A DNA stretch of 43,632 nt from CAZOWW01 sp964583765 (GCA_964583765.1 CAZOWW010000030.1:1-43632), one strand, 5' to 3'; positions 16,621 to 25,193 are shown, counted from the stretch's first letter. The notes: generated by a model from the sequence alone, not told the origin. Translations and numbers: made by a program.

Positions 16621-17976
16621 ATGTCTGATCTCTCCCGGAGAAACTTCATGATCCGGGCAGCTGCCCTGGGTATCGCCGCTCCGACGGCGGCCGCCCTCCT
16701 CGGCGACGGGGAGGCGGCCGCCGTTGCCGCGTCCGGACCGGGAGCGTCCCTGCCCCGACCGGGTCACGACCCGGTGCCGGCGGACTCCTTCCACCCCGTC
16801 CCGCGCAACCTGCCGGTGGGGCCCCATGGGGCACCGCCGGCGACGGCGTCCTTCTTCGACAGCACCGCCGCCGTGACGGACCCGTTCCAGATCCTGATCG
16901 GCCAGCAGGTCTACGTGGGCCCCTTCGCCCGCCTGCTCGCCGAGGGCGCACCGATCCGCATCGGCGGCAACAGCAACATCGGGGACAGCGTCACGATCGT
17001 CTCCCGGCGCCAGGACGGGCCCGGGCACCTGGACCGGGACGAGCCCGGGGTGCTCATCGGCGGTTGCGTCATCATCGGGCACGGGGCCACGGTCAAGGGC
17101 CCCGCCGTGATCGGTTCCCCGGGGACCACGGACACCGCCCTCTCCTCGAACGTGTCCTTCGGGGCCGAGGTGGACGGCGCGACCATCGGGCTCAACTGCG
17201 TGGTCGGCGTGCTCGCGCGGGTCGGGCCGGGTGTCGTCCTGCCGGACAACACCTACGTCCTGCCCGGCCGCAACGTGACCACCCAGGCCGAGGCGACCGA
17301 CCTGACCTCGGCCACCCGCAAGGTGCGCCCGATGACCGCGGCGGACACCGCGAGCAACCAGACCGTCCTGGCCGTGAACACGTTCTTCACCTCGGCCTAC
17401 AGCCAGCTCGCCGCCGACGCGCCCGATCAGCTCTGGGGCATCTCGGTCGACCCGGCCGGCTCGGTCTTCAACCCCACCCGCGAGGCGCCGACCTTCGCCG
17501 GCCGGGCGGTCACCGATCCCCGGTTCCGCAATCGCATCATCGGCGACGTCCGGTTCACCGACCAGACCAAGCACCAGATCTCCCGGGTGCTCGGGGACCG
17601 GGTCGCGGTGCGTGCGGACGAGGGGACCCCCTTCACCTTCGGCACGGTTGATGGCATGGGTGACCGTGTGATCATCCATGCGCTGCGGGACAGCAGCATG
17701 GAGTTCGGGAACAACGTCCGGCTGGGCCGCGATGTCGTCGTGCACGGTGGTGGCCGCAAGGAGGGCGGGGGCGGCGCGGGCACGCTGCCCACGGTGTTCG
17801 AGGACGACGTCACCCTCGCCGACGGTGCCGTGGCCTACCGCGTGCTGCTCGGCCGGGGCACGACGCTCGGGCGCCGGTCCGTCGTCGTGGCCAGCGACCT
17901 CGCCGCGGGCACCGTGGTGCCGGACCGCACCGTGATCATGAACAACGTGGTGCAGGGCTACCAGGTCGAGTGGTGA
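16621..17976 (+). CDS. Tat-exported left-handed beta-helix (hexapeptide-repeat) protein
   Basis: 451 residues. The N-terminus MSDLSRRNFMIRAAALGIAAPTAAALLG is a twin-arginine signal. The mature part contains repeated hexapeptide-type turns (IRIGGNSNIGDSVTIV, VIIGHGATVKGPAVIG, GFNNVRLG-like FGNNVRLGRDVVVHGG, VTLADGAVAYRVLLG), as in gamma-carbonic anhydrases and isoleucine-patch acyltransferases. His residues occur in IIGHGA, VIIHAL and VVVHGG, so metal binding as in gamma-carbonic anhydrases is possible, but a set of three zinc ligands cannot be assigned by eye. AAGGAG precedes the ATG. It lies between two GH94 genes and overlaps the next gene by GTGA. Confidence 0.75.
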   Translation: MSDLSRRNFMIRAAALGIAAPTAAALLGDGEAAAVAASGPGASLPRPGHDPVPADSFHPVPRNLPVGPHGAPPATASFFDSTAAVTDPFQILIGQQVYVGPFARLLAEGAPIRIGGNSNIGDSVTIVSRRQDGPGHLDRDEPGVLIGGCVIIGHGATVKGPAVIGSPGTTDTALSSNVSFGAEVDGATIGLNCVVGVLARVGPGVVLPDNTYVLPGRNVTTQAEATDLTSATRKVRPMTAADTASNQTVLAVNTFFTSAYSQLAADAPDQLWGISVDPAGSVFNPTREAPTFAGRAVTDPRFRNRIIGDVRFTDQTKHQISRVLGDRVAVRADEGTPFTFGTVDGMGDRVIIHALRDSSMEFGNNVRLGRDVVVHGGGRKEGGGGAGTLPTVFEDDVTLADGAVAYRVLLGRGTTLGRRSVVVASDLAAGTVVPDRTVIMNNVVQGYQVEW

Positions 17977-18371
17977 CCCATCTCCATCCCACCACCGGCC
18001 CGCCCGGAGTGAGCAGTGTCACCCGGTCGCATCACCCGGCCCCCGACGGCTTCGCGGCCGTGCTCGAGGACCGTGCGGGCGACCAGGGTTGGCACACGAG
18101 GTGGCGCCTGACCTGGCGGCCGGTACCGGAGGCTCTGGCCTATGCGGTGCACCTGGTCGGGGTCGAGGGGGCCGACCCCGTGCCCCGGCTGGTCACCGAG
18201 CCGTCCTGGGAGATCGAGGTCGCCTGCGGGCCGGGACCCGTGGTCGATCCCGCCATCCGGGCGGAGCAACTCGGGGCCGCGTCGGCCGGTCTGCAGGTGT
18301 GCGTCGTGGCTTGCTTCGCCGATACGGCGAGTCCTCCGGGCCCGCTCTGCGCAGTCGGCTCACCCGTCTGA
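17973..18371 (+). CDS. Hypothetical small protein coupled to the beta-helix protein
   Basis: 132 residues, GTG start overlapping the previous stop as GTGA. It has no signal peptide or membrane segment. The middle part (WHTRWRLTWRPVPEALAYAVHLVGVEGADPVPRLVTEPSWEIEVA) has the strand pattern and the Trp/Tyr placement of a fibronectin type III-like fold. I do not recognise a named family. Translational coupling suggests it works with the beta-helix protein, although that protein carries an export signal and this one does not. Confidence 0.6.
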   Translation: MTHLHPTTGPPGVSSVTRSHHPAPDGFAAVLEDRAGDQGWHTRWRLTWRPVPEALAYAVHLVGVEGADPVPRLVTEPSWEIEVACGPGPVVDPAIRAEQLGAASAGLQVCVVACFADTASPPGPLCAVGSPV

Positions 18372-18381
18372 GCGTTAACCG

Positions 18382-18420
18382 GCCCCCGTTCGGCCCTGGG
18401 CCCCAGGGCCGGGCGGGGGC
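18382..18420 (+). terminator. Hairpin between the small protein gene and the second GH94 gene
   Basis: GCCCCCG and CGGCCCTGGG at 18382-18400 pair with their complements at 18402-18420 around a 2-nt internal mismatch and a very tight loop. It starts 11 bp after the stop at 18371. Confidence 0.55.
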
Positions 18421-18502
18421 TCGTGGGTATCCTGTGCCGGCCGGCGCGGGGTGCGCGTCCGGCGCTGCGACTCCCCCCTCCCGCAGTGAAGGCCGGTGCC
18501 CC

Positions 18503-20899
18503 GTGCAATACGGATACTTCGACGACGTTGCCCATGAGTACGTGATCACCCGACCGGACACGCCCAGGTCCTGGATCAACTACCTGGGTTCGCGCCTCTA
18601 CGGCGGGATCACCACCCAGAACGGCGGCGGGTACAGCTTCTACAAGTCCGGCGGTACCGGGCGCCTGCTGCGGATGCGGTTCAACGGTGTCCCGGTGGAC
18701 GAGCCCGGCCGCTTCCTCTACCTCCGCGACGACGAGACCGGGGACTACTGGTCGGCCACCTGGCAACCGGTCGGCCGGTCCCTGGACCAGTACTCCGCGC
18801 GGGTGCGCCACGGTCTGGGCTACTCGGTGTTCGAGGCCGAGTACGCCGGGATCGCCTCGGCGATGACCTGCTTCATCCCGCGCGGCGAGGCCTTCGAGTA
18901 CTGGGCCCTGACCGTGCGGAACCCGGGGGACACCCCCCGGCGGCTGTCCGTGTTCAGCTACGCGGAGGTGGCCAACGACTGGCACCACCGGCAGGACCTC
19001 GAGAACCTGCAGTACAGCCAGTACATCATCCAGACCTCCTGTTCGGACGGCGTGATCACGGCCCGCAACAACGTGTCCGACGCGATCAGTCAGCTCTGGT
19101 TCGGGCTCGCCGGCGCGCCGGTGACCTCCTACGACACCGACCGCGACGCCTTCCTCGGGCCGTACCGTACCCCCTCGGCCCCGTTGGCCGTCGAGCGCGG
19201 CATCTGCTCGAACACCGCCACGGTCGGCGACAACGCCTGCCTCAGCCTGCACGCCGCGGTGGAGCTGGCCCCCGGGGAGTCCCGGGACCTGATCTTCATG
19301 TTGGGGGTGGGCTCGCCCGACGAGCCGCGGGACGGGCTGCGGCCCGGTCGCCGGACGATCGCCGAGTTCGGCACCCCCGAGCGGATGCGCACCGAGCTGG
19401 AGGCCACCCGCGGCGAGTGGACCGCGCACCTGGACACCCTGCAGGTGCGCACCCCCGACCCCGACCTCAACAGCATGATCAACGTCTGGCACGCGTACCA
19501 GACGCACATGACCTTCAACTGGTCCCGGGGAGTGAGCCTGGTCGAGGCGGGTGACCGCGACGGCCTCGGTTACCGGGACACCGTGCAGGACATGCTCGCC
19601 GTCACGCACAGCATCCCCGAGGCGGTCCGGGAGCGCCTCGACCTGATCCTGACCGGGCAGACGGCCGAGGGCGGCGCGATGCCGCTGGTCAAGCCGCTCA
19701 CGCACCGGCCCGGGCACGAACGCACCCCCACCCTGGAGCAGTACCGCAGCGACGACACGCTCTGGCTGCCCATCACGGTGGCGAACTTCGTGCACGAGAC
19801 GGGCGACCTGGACTACCTGAACACCGTGCTGCCCTACGCGGACCACGGCGACGCCACCGTCTTCGAGCACCTCAAGCAGGCGCTGCAGTTCAGCATCGAC
19901 CACAAGGGCCGCAACGGGCTGATCCAGGGGCTGGCCGCCGACTGGAACGACTGCGTGAAGTTCGGCACCACCGGCGAGAGCCTGTTCACCACCTTCCTCT
20001 TCTGCCACGGCCTGCGCCTGGTCGGCGAGCTCGCCGAACTGCTGGGGGCGGACGAGGACGCCGCCTGGTGCGCCAAGCAGACCGAGATCGTCAAGGACGC
20101 GATCGACGCCGCGGCCTGGGACGGCGAGTGGTTCATCCGGGGGATCTCGGCCACCGGGGTGCCGCTGGGCAGCCGCGACCACGCCGAGGGCAAGATCTAC
20201 CTGGAGTCCAACGTCTGGGCCGTGATCAGCGGCGCCGCCTCGCCCGACCAGGCCGTGCAGTGCATGGACTCGGTGCACGAGCACCTGGCCACCGAGCACG
20301 GCGTGGTGCTCTGCGACCCGCCGCACACCGTGCCGATCGAGGGCGTCGGGCTCTCGCTGCTGGTCTTCCCGCCGGGGCACAAGGAGAACGGCGGCATCTT
20401 CTGCCACTCGAACTCCTGGACCATCGTCGCCGAGGCGCTGCTGGGCCGGGGCGACCGTGCCTACGAGTACTACCGCAGCTACCTGCCCGCCCGGTACAAC
20501 GACCAGGCGGAGATCCACCAGGTCGAGCCCTACGTGTACAGCCAGTTCACCCACGGCAAGGCCTCGCCCCGGTTCGGCCAGGCCCGGAACCCGTGGCTCA
20601 CCGGCACCGCGAGCTGGACGTACGTGGCGGCGACCCAGTATCTGCTCGGCGTGCGGCCGGTGGCGGGCGGTCTGGCCGTCGACCCGTCGATCCCGGCGGC
20701 CTGGGACGGCTTCGAGGTCACCCGTCGCTACCGCGGTGCCCGGGTCACCGTCACCGTGGCGAACCCCGAGCACGTCCAGCACGGGGTCGCCGCGATCACC
20801 GTGGACGGCGAGCCGGTGCCGGCGCAGGCGCTCACCGCCCGCACGGTGCCGGCCGGGCTGCTGCACGACGGTGCCCGGGTGCACGTGCGGTTGGGCTGA
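18503..20899 (+). CDS. GH94 disaccharide phosphorylase, chitobiose-phosphorylase-like
   Basis: 798 residues. It opens with MQYGYFDDVAHEYVITRPDTPRSWINYLGS, has GDRDGLGYRDTVQDMLAVTHSIPEAVRERLDLILTGQ in the barrel, LAADWNDCVKFG (Asp480-Asp483) as the general-acid segment, and PPGHKENGGIFCHSNSWTIVAEALLGRGDRAYEYYR near the phosphate site. Its N-terminal portion and the SNTATVGDNACLSLH stretch resemble Vibrio N,N'-diacetylchitobiose phosphorylase more than cellobiose phosphorylase. Relatives act on chitobiose, cellobionic acid or other beta-linked disaccharides, so the substrate is open. GTG start with GAAGG upstream. Confidence 0.88.
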   Translation: MQYGYFDDVAHEYVITRPDTPRSWINYLGSRLYGGITTQNGGGYSFYKSGGTGRLLRMRFNGVPVDEPGRFLYLRDDETGDYWSATWQPVGRSLDQYSARVRHGLGYSVFEAEYAGIASAMTCFIPRGEAFEYWALTVRNPGDTPRRLSVFSYAEVANDWHHRQDLENLQYSQYIIQTSCSDGVITARNNVSDAISQLWFGLAGAPVTSYDTDRDAFLGPYRTPSAPLAVERGICSNTATVGDNACLSLHAAVELAPGESRDLIFMLGVGSPDEPRDGLRPGRRTIAEFGTPERMRTELEATRGEWTAHLDTLQVRTPDPDLNSMINVWHAYQTHMTFNWSRGVSLVEAGDRDGLGYRDTVQDMLAVTHSIPEAVRERLDLILTGQTAEGGAMPLVKPLTHRPGHERTPTLEQYRSDDTLWLPITVANFVHETGDLDYLNTVLPYADHGDATVFEHLKQALQFSIDHKGRNGLIQGLAADWNDCVKFGTTGESLFTTFLFCHGLRLVGELAELLGADEDAAWCAKQTEIVKDAIDAAAWDGEWFIRGISATGVPLGSRDHAEGKIYLESNVWAVISGAASPDQAVQCMDSVHEHLATEHGVVLCDPPHTVPIEGVGLSLLVFPPGHKENGGIFCHSNSWTIVAEALLGRGDRAYEYYRSYLPARYNDQAEIHQVEPYVYSQFTHGKASPRFGQARNPWLTGTASWTYVAATQYLLGVRPVAGGLAVDPSIPAAWDGFEVTRRYRGARVTVTVANPEHVQHGVAAITVDGEPVPAQALTARTVPAGLLHDGARVHVRLG

Positions 20900-20903
20900 G
20901 TTC

Positions 20904-20933
20904 GGGGCGGCCCGGCCTCGGCCGGGCCACCCC
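20904..20933 (+). terminator. Terminator hairpin after the second GH94 gene
   Basis: A 13-bp stem with one G-T pair (20904-20916 with 20921-20933) and a 4-nt loop starts 5 bp after the stop. Confidence 0.65.
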
Positions 20934-21133
20934 GCACCCGTTCCGGGCGATCTGTCCGGGAAGTACCGGAAATTCGGGATGTCGACGCGGTCGGGGAAGC
21001 GCTCGACGCGCTAGCGTGTGCGGTCGTCCGGTCGGTGCGGGGCACGGCCCTCAGAGTGCCTCCGCCGGGACACGGTCGTCACCGTGCCCCCACCGGGGCG
21101 CGGTCGGATGTCCCTGCAGGGAACGGAGCGTTC

Positions 21134-22039
21134 GTGATCACTCTGGAGAACGAGGTCTGGCGGGTGGGCGTGGTGCCCGAGGCCGGTGCCTCTCTCACCT
21201 TCGGGCAGATCGCCGGGGACGGGGTCTGGCACGACCTGCTCCGTCCGACCCCCGCTGCGCTGACCGGGGTCCCCGACGAGTGCTCGAGCTACGTCCTCGT
21301 GCCGTGGTCGAACCGGGTCCGGGACGGCGTGCTGCGCTTCCGCGGCCAGGAGTACCGCCTGCGCGTGAACTGTCCGGACGGGACGGCGATCCACGGCACG
21401 GCCAAGGACTTCCCGTGGACGGTCCGCGCCGCCGATGCCACGACCGTGACCATGACCTACCGCTCGGCCGACTTCGTCGGGGTCAGCTTCCCGTGGCGGT
21501 TCTCCGCGGAGGTGAGCTACCGCCTCGACGGGCCCCGGCTGGTGATCGAGACGGCGGTGCGCAACGACGACGAGGTGCCGTTCCCCGCGGGCTTCGGGCA
21601 CCACCCGTACTTCCGGCGCACCCTGACCGGCCCCACGGACGAGGCCTTGCTGGAGGTGCCCTGCGAGGAACACCTCCCGCTGGACGCCTGCCTGCCGGCC
21701 GGGCGACCGGTTCCCGTGCCACCGGTGGTCGACTTCCGCCGGCTGCGGCCGCTGGGCGACGCGCACGTGGACGACTGCCTCGTCGGCTGGGACCCGAGCC
21801 GGCCGATCCGGCTGCGCTATCCGGTCAGCGGTCGCGAGCTGACCATGGTCGCGGACGGGCCGTACCACACGGTGGTGGTGTACGTGCCCACGGGCAAGCC
21901 GTTCTTCGCGGTCGAGCCCGTGACCAACGCCAACGACGGGTTCAACCTGCTGGAGGCTGGCCTGGCGGAGTCCGGCCTGGTCGTGCTGGAGCCGGGCGAG
22001 GAGCTCACCGCCTCGGCCACCCTGGCCGTCGTCGCCTGA
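21134..22039 (+). CDS. Aldose 1-epimerase (mutarotase)
   Basis: 301 residues. It interconverts the alpha and beta anomers of aldoses such as glucose, the sugar released by the phosphorylases upstream. Catalytic signatures are GTAIHGTAKDFPW (first His), PAGFGHHPYFRR (second His) and AVEPVTNANDGFN (the Glu base). The GTG at 21134 was chosen for a GGAG five bases upstream and because the conserved fold starts at once (VITLENEVWRVGVVPEAGASL); the longer upstream frame is Pro/Arg-rich and unconserved. Confidence 0.9.
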   Translation: MITLENEVWRVGVVPEAGASLTFGQIAGDGVWHDLLRPTPAALTGVPDECSSYVLVPWSNRVRDGVLRFRGQEYRLRVNCPDGTAIHGTAKDFPWTVRAADATTVTMTYRSADFVGVSFPWRFSAEVSYRLDGPRLVIETAVRNDDEVPFPAGFGHHPYFRRTLTGPTDEALLEVPCEEHLPLDACLPAGRPVPVPPVVDFRRLRPLGDAHVDDCLVGWDPSRPIRLRYPVSGRELTMVADGPYHTVVVYVPTGKPFFAVEPVTNANDGFNLLEAGLAESGLVVLEPGEELTASATLAVVA

Positions 22040-22140
22040 GTCGGCCCGAGCCGGCCTTCTCCCCGACGAGGGGGTCCCGGCGCCGCGACCGTCCCCGGGT
22101 GGGCACGGGGGCTCCCGGGCGGGAGAAGCAGACCTGCGGA

Positions 22141-22182
22141 CGTGGTGGTGGCCCGGACCGTTCGGTCCGGGCCACCACCACG
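22141..22182 (+). terminator. Terminator of the epimerase gene
   Basis: A perfect 19-bp inverted repeat (22141-22159 with 22164-22182) with a GTTC loop, followed by a short T-containing stretch. It faces the terminator of the convergent TIG-type gene. Confidence 0.85.
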
Positions 22183-22199
22183 TTCAGGTTCCTTCCGGT

Positions 22200-22237
22200 G
22201 GTCCTCCGGGGGCGGCTTCACCGCCCCCGGAAGGACC
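22200..22237 (-). terminator. Terminator of the TIG-type protein gene
   Basis: Arms 22200-22215 and 22221-22237 pair over 16 bp with one bulged A and a 5-nt loop, 25 bp past the stop of the minus-strand gene. Confidence 0.75.
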
Positions 22238-22262
22238 GTGCTGGCTCAGTACTGCTGGTTCA

Positions 22263-23528
22263 TCAGTACGGGGCCACCGTGAAGGTCGAGGTGCTGGAGA
22301 CGATGCTCGGAGCCACAAGGTTCGCGGCCGCGGCCGGGGCACCGTCGCCCACGACGGTCACCGTGTAGGCGCCGTTCGCCGGGTGGTTGGTGGTGAAGTC
22401 CATGGTGCAGATCAACTCGGTGTCGCTGATGACCAGCACGTTGATGCACTCGGCGGTCTCACCGACGGTCTTGCCGGTGTCGGTGACGTTGTCGGCCATC
22501 AGGTAGGCACCGGCGGTGTTGTCGTAGTACGTGGCGTCGTTCAGGTTGGTCGCGATCATCTCGGAGTGCACGGTGTCGTTGGACACCAGGTACACGTGGG
22601 CCTTGGTGTTGTCCGAGGTCGTGCCGGTCGTCGTGCTGAAGTCCATCCCGCTGAAGCCGACGCCCGTGATGTCCAGGTCGGTGGCCACGAGGTTGGTGGA
22701 CGTCTGCGGCGTGACGTTGATGCCGTTGACGTAGTCGTACACGGCACCGTTGGTCACACCGGCCGTGGTGGCCGTGCCACCGGTGGTGGTGACGGTCAGG
22801 GCCAGGCCCGTGCCCGCGACGTGCGGCGGCGTGGTCGCGGTGAAGCTGGTCGCGCTGTTGATGACGACGTTGGTCAGTGCGCTGCCGCCGATGGTGGCGG
22901 TCAGGCCGGTGATGAAGTTGGTCCCGGTGACCGTGATGCTCTGACCACCCAGGGCCGGGCCGGAGGCCGGCACGAGGCCGGGGGTACCCGCGGTGGCCAG
23001 CGCGATGGTCGGCAGGGCCGCCACGGTGTAGGTGCCGGTCACGAGCAGGTTGGAGCTGCCGACCGCGTTGCCGTTGTACACGCAGAGCAGGAACGCGGTG
23101 CTCGTGGCGCCGCCGGCCAGGACCACGCCGTGCGGGATCGTGATCGCGACCTTGGTCGTGGACAGGATCTTCAGGGCACCCTTGTTGGGCTGGCCGTTGG
23201 TGTTACCGGCGACGCCCGCGTCGCCGACGAGCCACGGTGCGGCACCGCTGCCCGCTGCGACGTAGGTGGCGGCGCACGCGGTGGTCGAGAGCGGCTTGGC
23301 CTGGAAGTTGACGTAGGTCGAGCCGGCGTAGAACTTGGCGGCGGTCGTGGTCACCGTGATCGTGTTGGTACCACCCGACGGGCCGGACGTCTGGCTGAGC
23401 GTGCCGGCGACGGCGGTGACGGTCGCGGAGCTGGGGGCGGCCAGGCCGACCACGGCCGCGGCGGCCACGCTCAACGCGACCCCGAGGCGGGTGTGCCGCG
23501 ACTTCGCCGCGGACGTGAAGACGCTCAT
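22263..23528 (-). CDS. Secreted IPT/TIG-type surface protein under a sigma-28-like promoter
   Basis: 421 residues. A Sec signal peptide (basic MSVFTSAAKSRHTRLG, hydrophobic core, cleavage probably after PSSA at about residue 35) is followed by Thr/Ala/Gly-rich beta-sandwich sequence. Residues of about 190-270 (GLVPASGPALGGQSITVTGTNFITGLTATIGGSALTNVVINSATSFTATTPPHVAGTGLALTVTTTGG) are a clear IPT/TIG domain. A similar but more diverged domain may begin near residue 43 (SQTSGPSGGTNTITVTTTAAKF) and another near 275. There is no sortase motif or C-terminal anchor. GGAGGAG precedes the ATG. The upstream promoter matches that of flagellin, so co-expression with flagella is expected. Confidence 0.82.
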   Translation of the reverse strand: MSVFTSAAKSRHTRLGVALSVAAAAVVGLAAPSSATVTAVAGTLSQTSGPSGGTNTITVTTTAAKFYAGSTYVNFQAKPLSTTACAATYVAAGSGAAPWLVGDAGVAGNTNGQPNKGALKILSTTKVAITIPHGVVLAGGATSTAFLLCVYNGNAVGSSNLLVTGTYTVAALPTIALATAGTPGLVPASGPALGGQSITVTGTNFITGLTATIGGSALTNVVINSATSFTATTPPHVAGTGLALTVTTTGGTATTAGVTNGAVYDYVNGINVTPQTSTNLVATDLDITGVGFSGMDFSTTTGTTSDNTKAHVYLVSNDTVHSEMIATNLNDATYYDNTAGAYLMADNVTDTGKTVGETAECINVLVISDTELICTMDFTTNHPANGAYTVTVVGDGAPAAAANLVAPSIVSSTSTFTVAPY

Positions 23529-23580
23529 TGGATCTCCTCCATGAGATGGCGCAGGACCTCCCTGGCCCTTCGCTGTGACC

Positions 23581-23607
23581 TATCGGCGGGGTCTCCAGGG
23601 GATTGAC
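23581..23607 (-). promoter_or_regulatory. Sigma-28-type promoter of the TIG-type protein gene
   Basis: Minus-strand GTCA (23604-23607), a 16-bp spacer, then GCCGATA (23581-23587). The -10 box and the spacing are identical to the flagellin promoter. The predicted start is about 45 bp upstream of the ATG. Confidence 0.8.
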
Positions 23608-23846
23608 GAAGGGCCCGGCGCGTCACCCGGCTGCGCCGGAAATCCCGGCCGTGGTCACGCAGAGGGCACAGCGGCCATCCGGGCCTCCACCGGATGGCGG
23701 TAGCGCACCGTTACCGGTCAGGGCATCGCCCCGCATCCCTGACCTTGCGTAGACGAGGCGCGACGATCTGTCGGGCCCGCTGGGCCGACTGACACGGAAC
23801 GCTCGAGGTGAACCGGTTGACCTGCGAGGACGGTGCGTCCCAGGCA

Positions 23847-23911
23847 GTGCCAAATGACCGGAGCGGGGGTACTCTCCTCGCGCTCGACGCTCCCGATCGC
23901 CCCTGGGAGCG
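23847..23911 (+). promoter_or_regulatory. Candidate promoter and operator of the GH12 endoglucanase
   Basis: GTGCCA (23847-23852), 17 bp, TACTCT (23870-23875). Just downstream is an inverted repeat, CGCTCCC (23888-23894) and GGGAGCG (23905-23911), spaced by 10 bp. The half-sites equal those of the CelR/CebR box, though with a wider gap. The placement over the start of transcription would suit a cellobiose-responsive repressor. Confidence 0.4.
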
Positions 23912-24008
23912 TGCGTTCCCGAGGTGGACCCTCTCCGCTCGGGTAACTCGCAGCATCCGGTCGGCGACGGAAACCTCCCACCGTCGCCCCCTCGCCCCAA
24001 GGAGTGGC

Positions 24009-25193
24009 ATGAAGTCCCTACGCGCCACGGCCCTGCTCGCAGTCGCCGCGCTCGGCACCACCCTGGTCGCCGTTGCCGGAGCCGGCAGCGCCTCCGCGGA
24101 CACCGTCATCTGCGAGACCTACGGATCGACCACGATCCAGGGCCGCTACGTCGTGATGAACAACAACTGGGGAGACAGCACCCAGCAGTGCATCACCGTG
24201 TCCAGCACCGGTTTCTCCGTCACCACGGCCAGCCACAACAAGGCCACGAACGGCGCCCCCGGCGCCTACCCGGCCGTCTACTACGGCTGCCACTACGCCA
24301 ACTGCAGCCCCGGCACGATCCTGCCCGCCCTCGCGACCTCCGTGTCGAACATCCAGACCAGCGTCAGCATGAGCTACCCCAGCTCCGGCACCTTCGACGC
24401 GGCCTACGACATCTGGTACGACCCGACCGCCCGCAAGGACGGCCAGAACACCGGCGCCGAGATCATGGTGTGGCTCAACCATGCGGGCTCGATCCAGCCG
24501 GTCGGTTCCAAGGTGGCCACGGCCAGCATCGCCGGTGCCACCTGGGACGTCTGGGAGGGCAACTCGGGCTGGAACGTGGTCAGCTACGTCCGGCAGTCGA
24601 CCACCGGGTCGGCGAGCTTCGCCCCGGCCTCGTTCTTCAACGACGCCGTCAGCCGCGGTTACGCCCAGAACTCGTGGTACCTGACCAGCATCCAGGCCGG
24701 GTTCGAGCCCTGGATCGGCGGCACCGGTCTGGCCGTGAACTCGTTCTCGGTCACCACGGACGGCACACCGGTGACCAGCACGACGACCACGACCCGCTCG
24801 ACCACCACGACGACCACGACGACGCGGTCCACCACGTCGTCCACGTCGTCCACCACGCGCTCCACCACCACGACGACCGGTGGCGGCGGCACCAAGGGCT
24901 GCACCGCGGCTTACTCGGTGACCGGCCAGTGGACCGGCGGCTTCCAGGGCAACGTCACCGTGACCGCGGGCAGCGCCGCGATCAGCGGCTGGACGGTCAC
25001 CTGGACCTTCGCCAACGGCCAGACCATCAACCAGTCGTGGGGCGCCACGGTGACGAGCAGCGGCTCGAGCGTCACCGCGAAGAACCTCAGCTACAACGGC
25101 TCCCTCGGTGCGGGCGCCAACACCTCGTTCGGCTTCATCGGCAACTGGAACGGGTCGAACGCGACGCCGTCCGTCTCCTGCACCGCCAGCTGA
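24009..25193 (+). CDS. Secreted GH12 endoglucanase with C-terminal CBM2
   Basis: 394 residues. Signal peptide 1-30 (cleavage ASA-DTV). The catalytic domain, about 31-255, is GH12: TVICETYGSTTIQGRYVVMNNNWG at the start, AEIMVWLNHAGSIQPVG with the nucleophile Glu, and QAGFEPWIGGTGLAVNSFSV with the acid/base Glu. A Thr/Ser/Arg linker (about 258-293) is encoded by ACG/ACC-rich repeated DNA. The C-terminal CBM2 (about 298-394) has paired Cys and the exposed Trp pattern (TGQWTGGFQGNVTV, ISGWTVTWTF, FIGNWNGSN). It cuts internal beta-1,4-glucan bonds outside the cell, feeding the GH94 enzymes. GGAG precedes the ATG. Confidence 0.94.
   Translation: MKSLRATALLAVAALGTTLVAVAGAGSASADTVICETYGSTTIQGRYVVMNNNWGDSTQQCITVSSTGFSVTTASHNKATNGAPGAYPAVYYGCHYANCSPGTILPALATSVSNIQTSVSMSYPSSGTFDAAYDIWYDPTARKDGQNTGAEIMVWLNHAGSIQPVGSKVATASIAGATWDVWEGNSGWNVVSYVRQSTTGSASFAPASFFNDAVSRGYAQNSWYLTSIQAGFEPWIGGTGLAVNSFSVTTDGTPVTSTTTTTRSTTTTTTTTRSTTSSTSSTTRSTTTTTGGGGTKGCTAAYSVTGQWTGGFQGNVTVTAGSAAISGWTVTWTFANGQTINQSWGATVTSSGSSVTAKNLSYNGSLGAGANTSFGFIGNWNGSNATPSVSCTAS
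24777..24890 (+). repeat. Low-complexity linker-coding repeat
   Basis: ACGACC/ACCACG/TCGTCC triplet repeats encode the Thr/Ser/Arg linker between the GH12 and CBM2 domains. Such linkers change length easily by slippage. Confidence 0.8.

Larger units (their letters stand above)
23529..24008. other. Divergent regulatory region between TIG-type and GH12 genes
   Basis: 480 bp with no supported gene. It contains the sigma-28-type promoter on the minus strand, and a promoter-like pair plus an inverted repeat ahead of the endoglucanase gene on the plus strand. Confidence 0.65.

Noticed and set aside
18324..18330. GCCGATA as a sigma-28 -10 box before the second GH94 gene
   Set aside because: It is inside the coding end of the small protein gene and no CTCA lies 16-17 bp upstream.
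16571..20884. Very long minus-strand frames opposite the beta-helix and GH94 genes
   Set aside because: They are Arg/Gly/Val-rich shadows caused by third-position GC; the plus strand has clear families.
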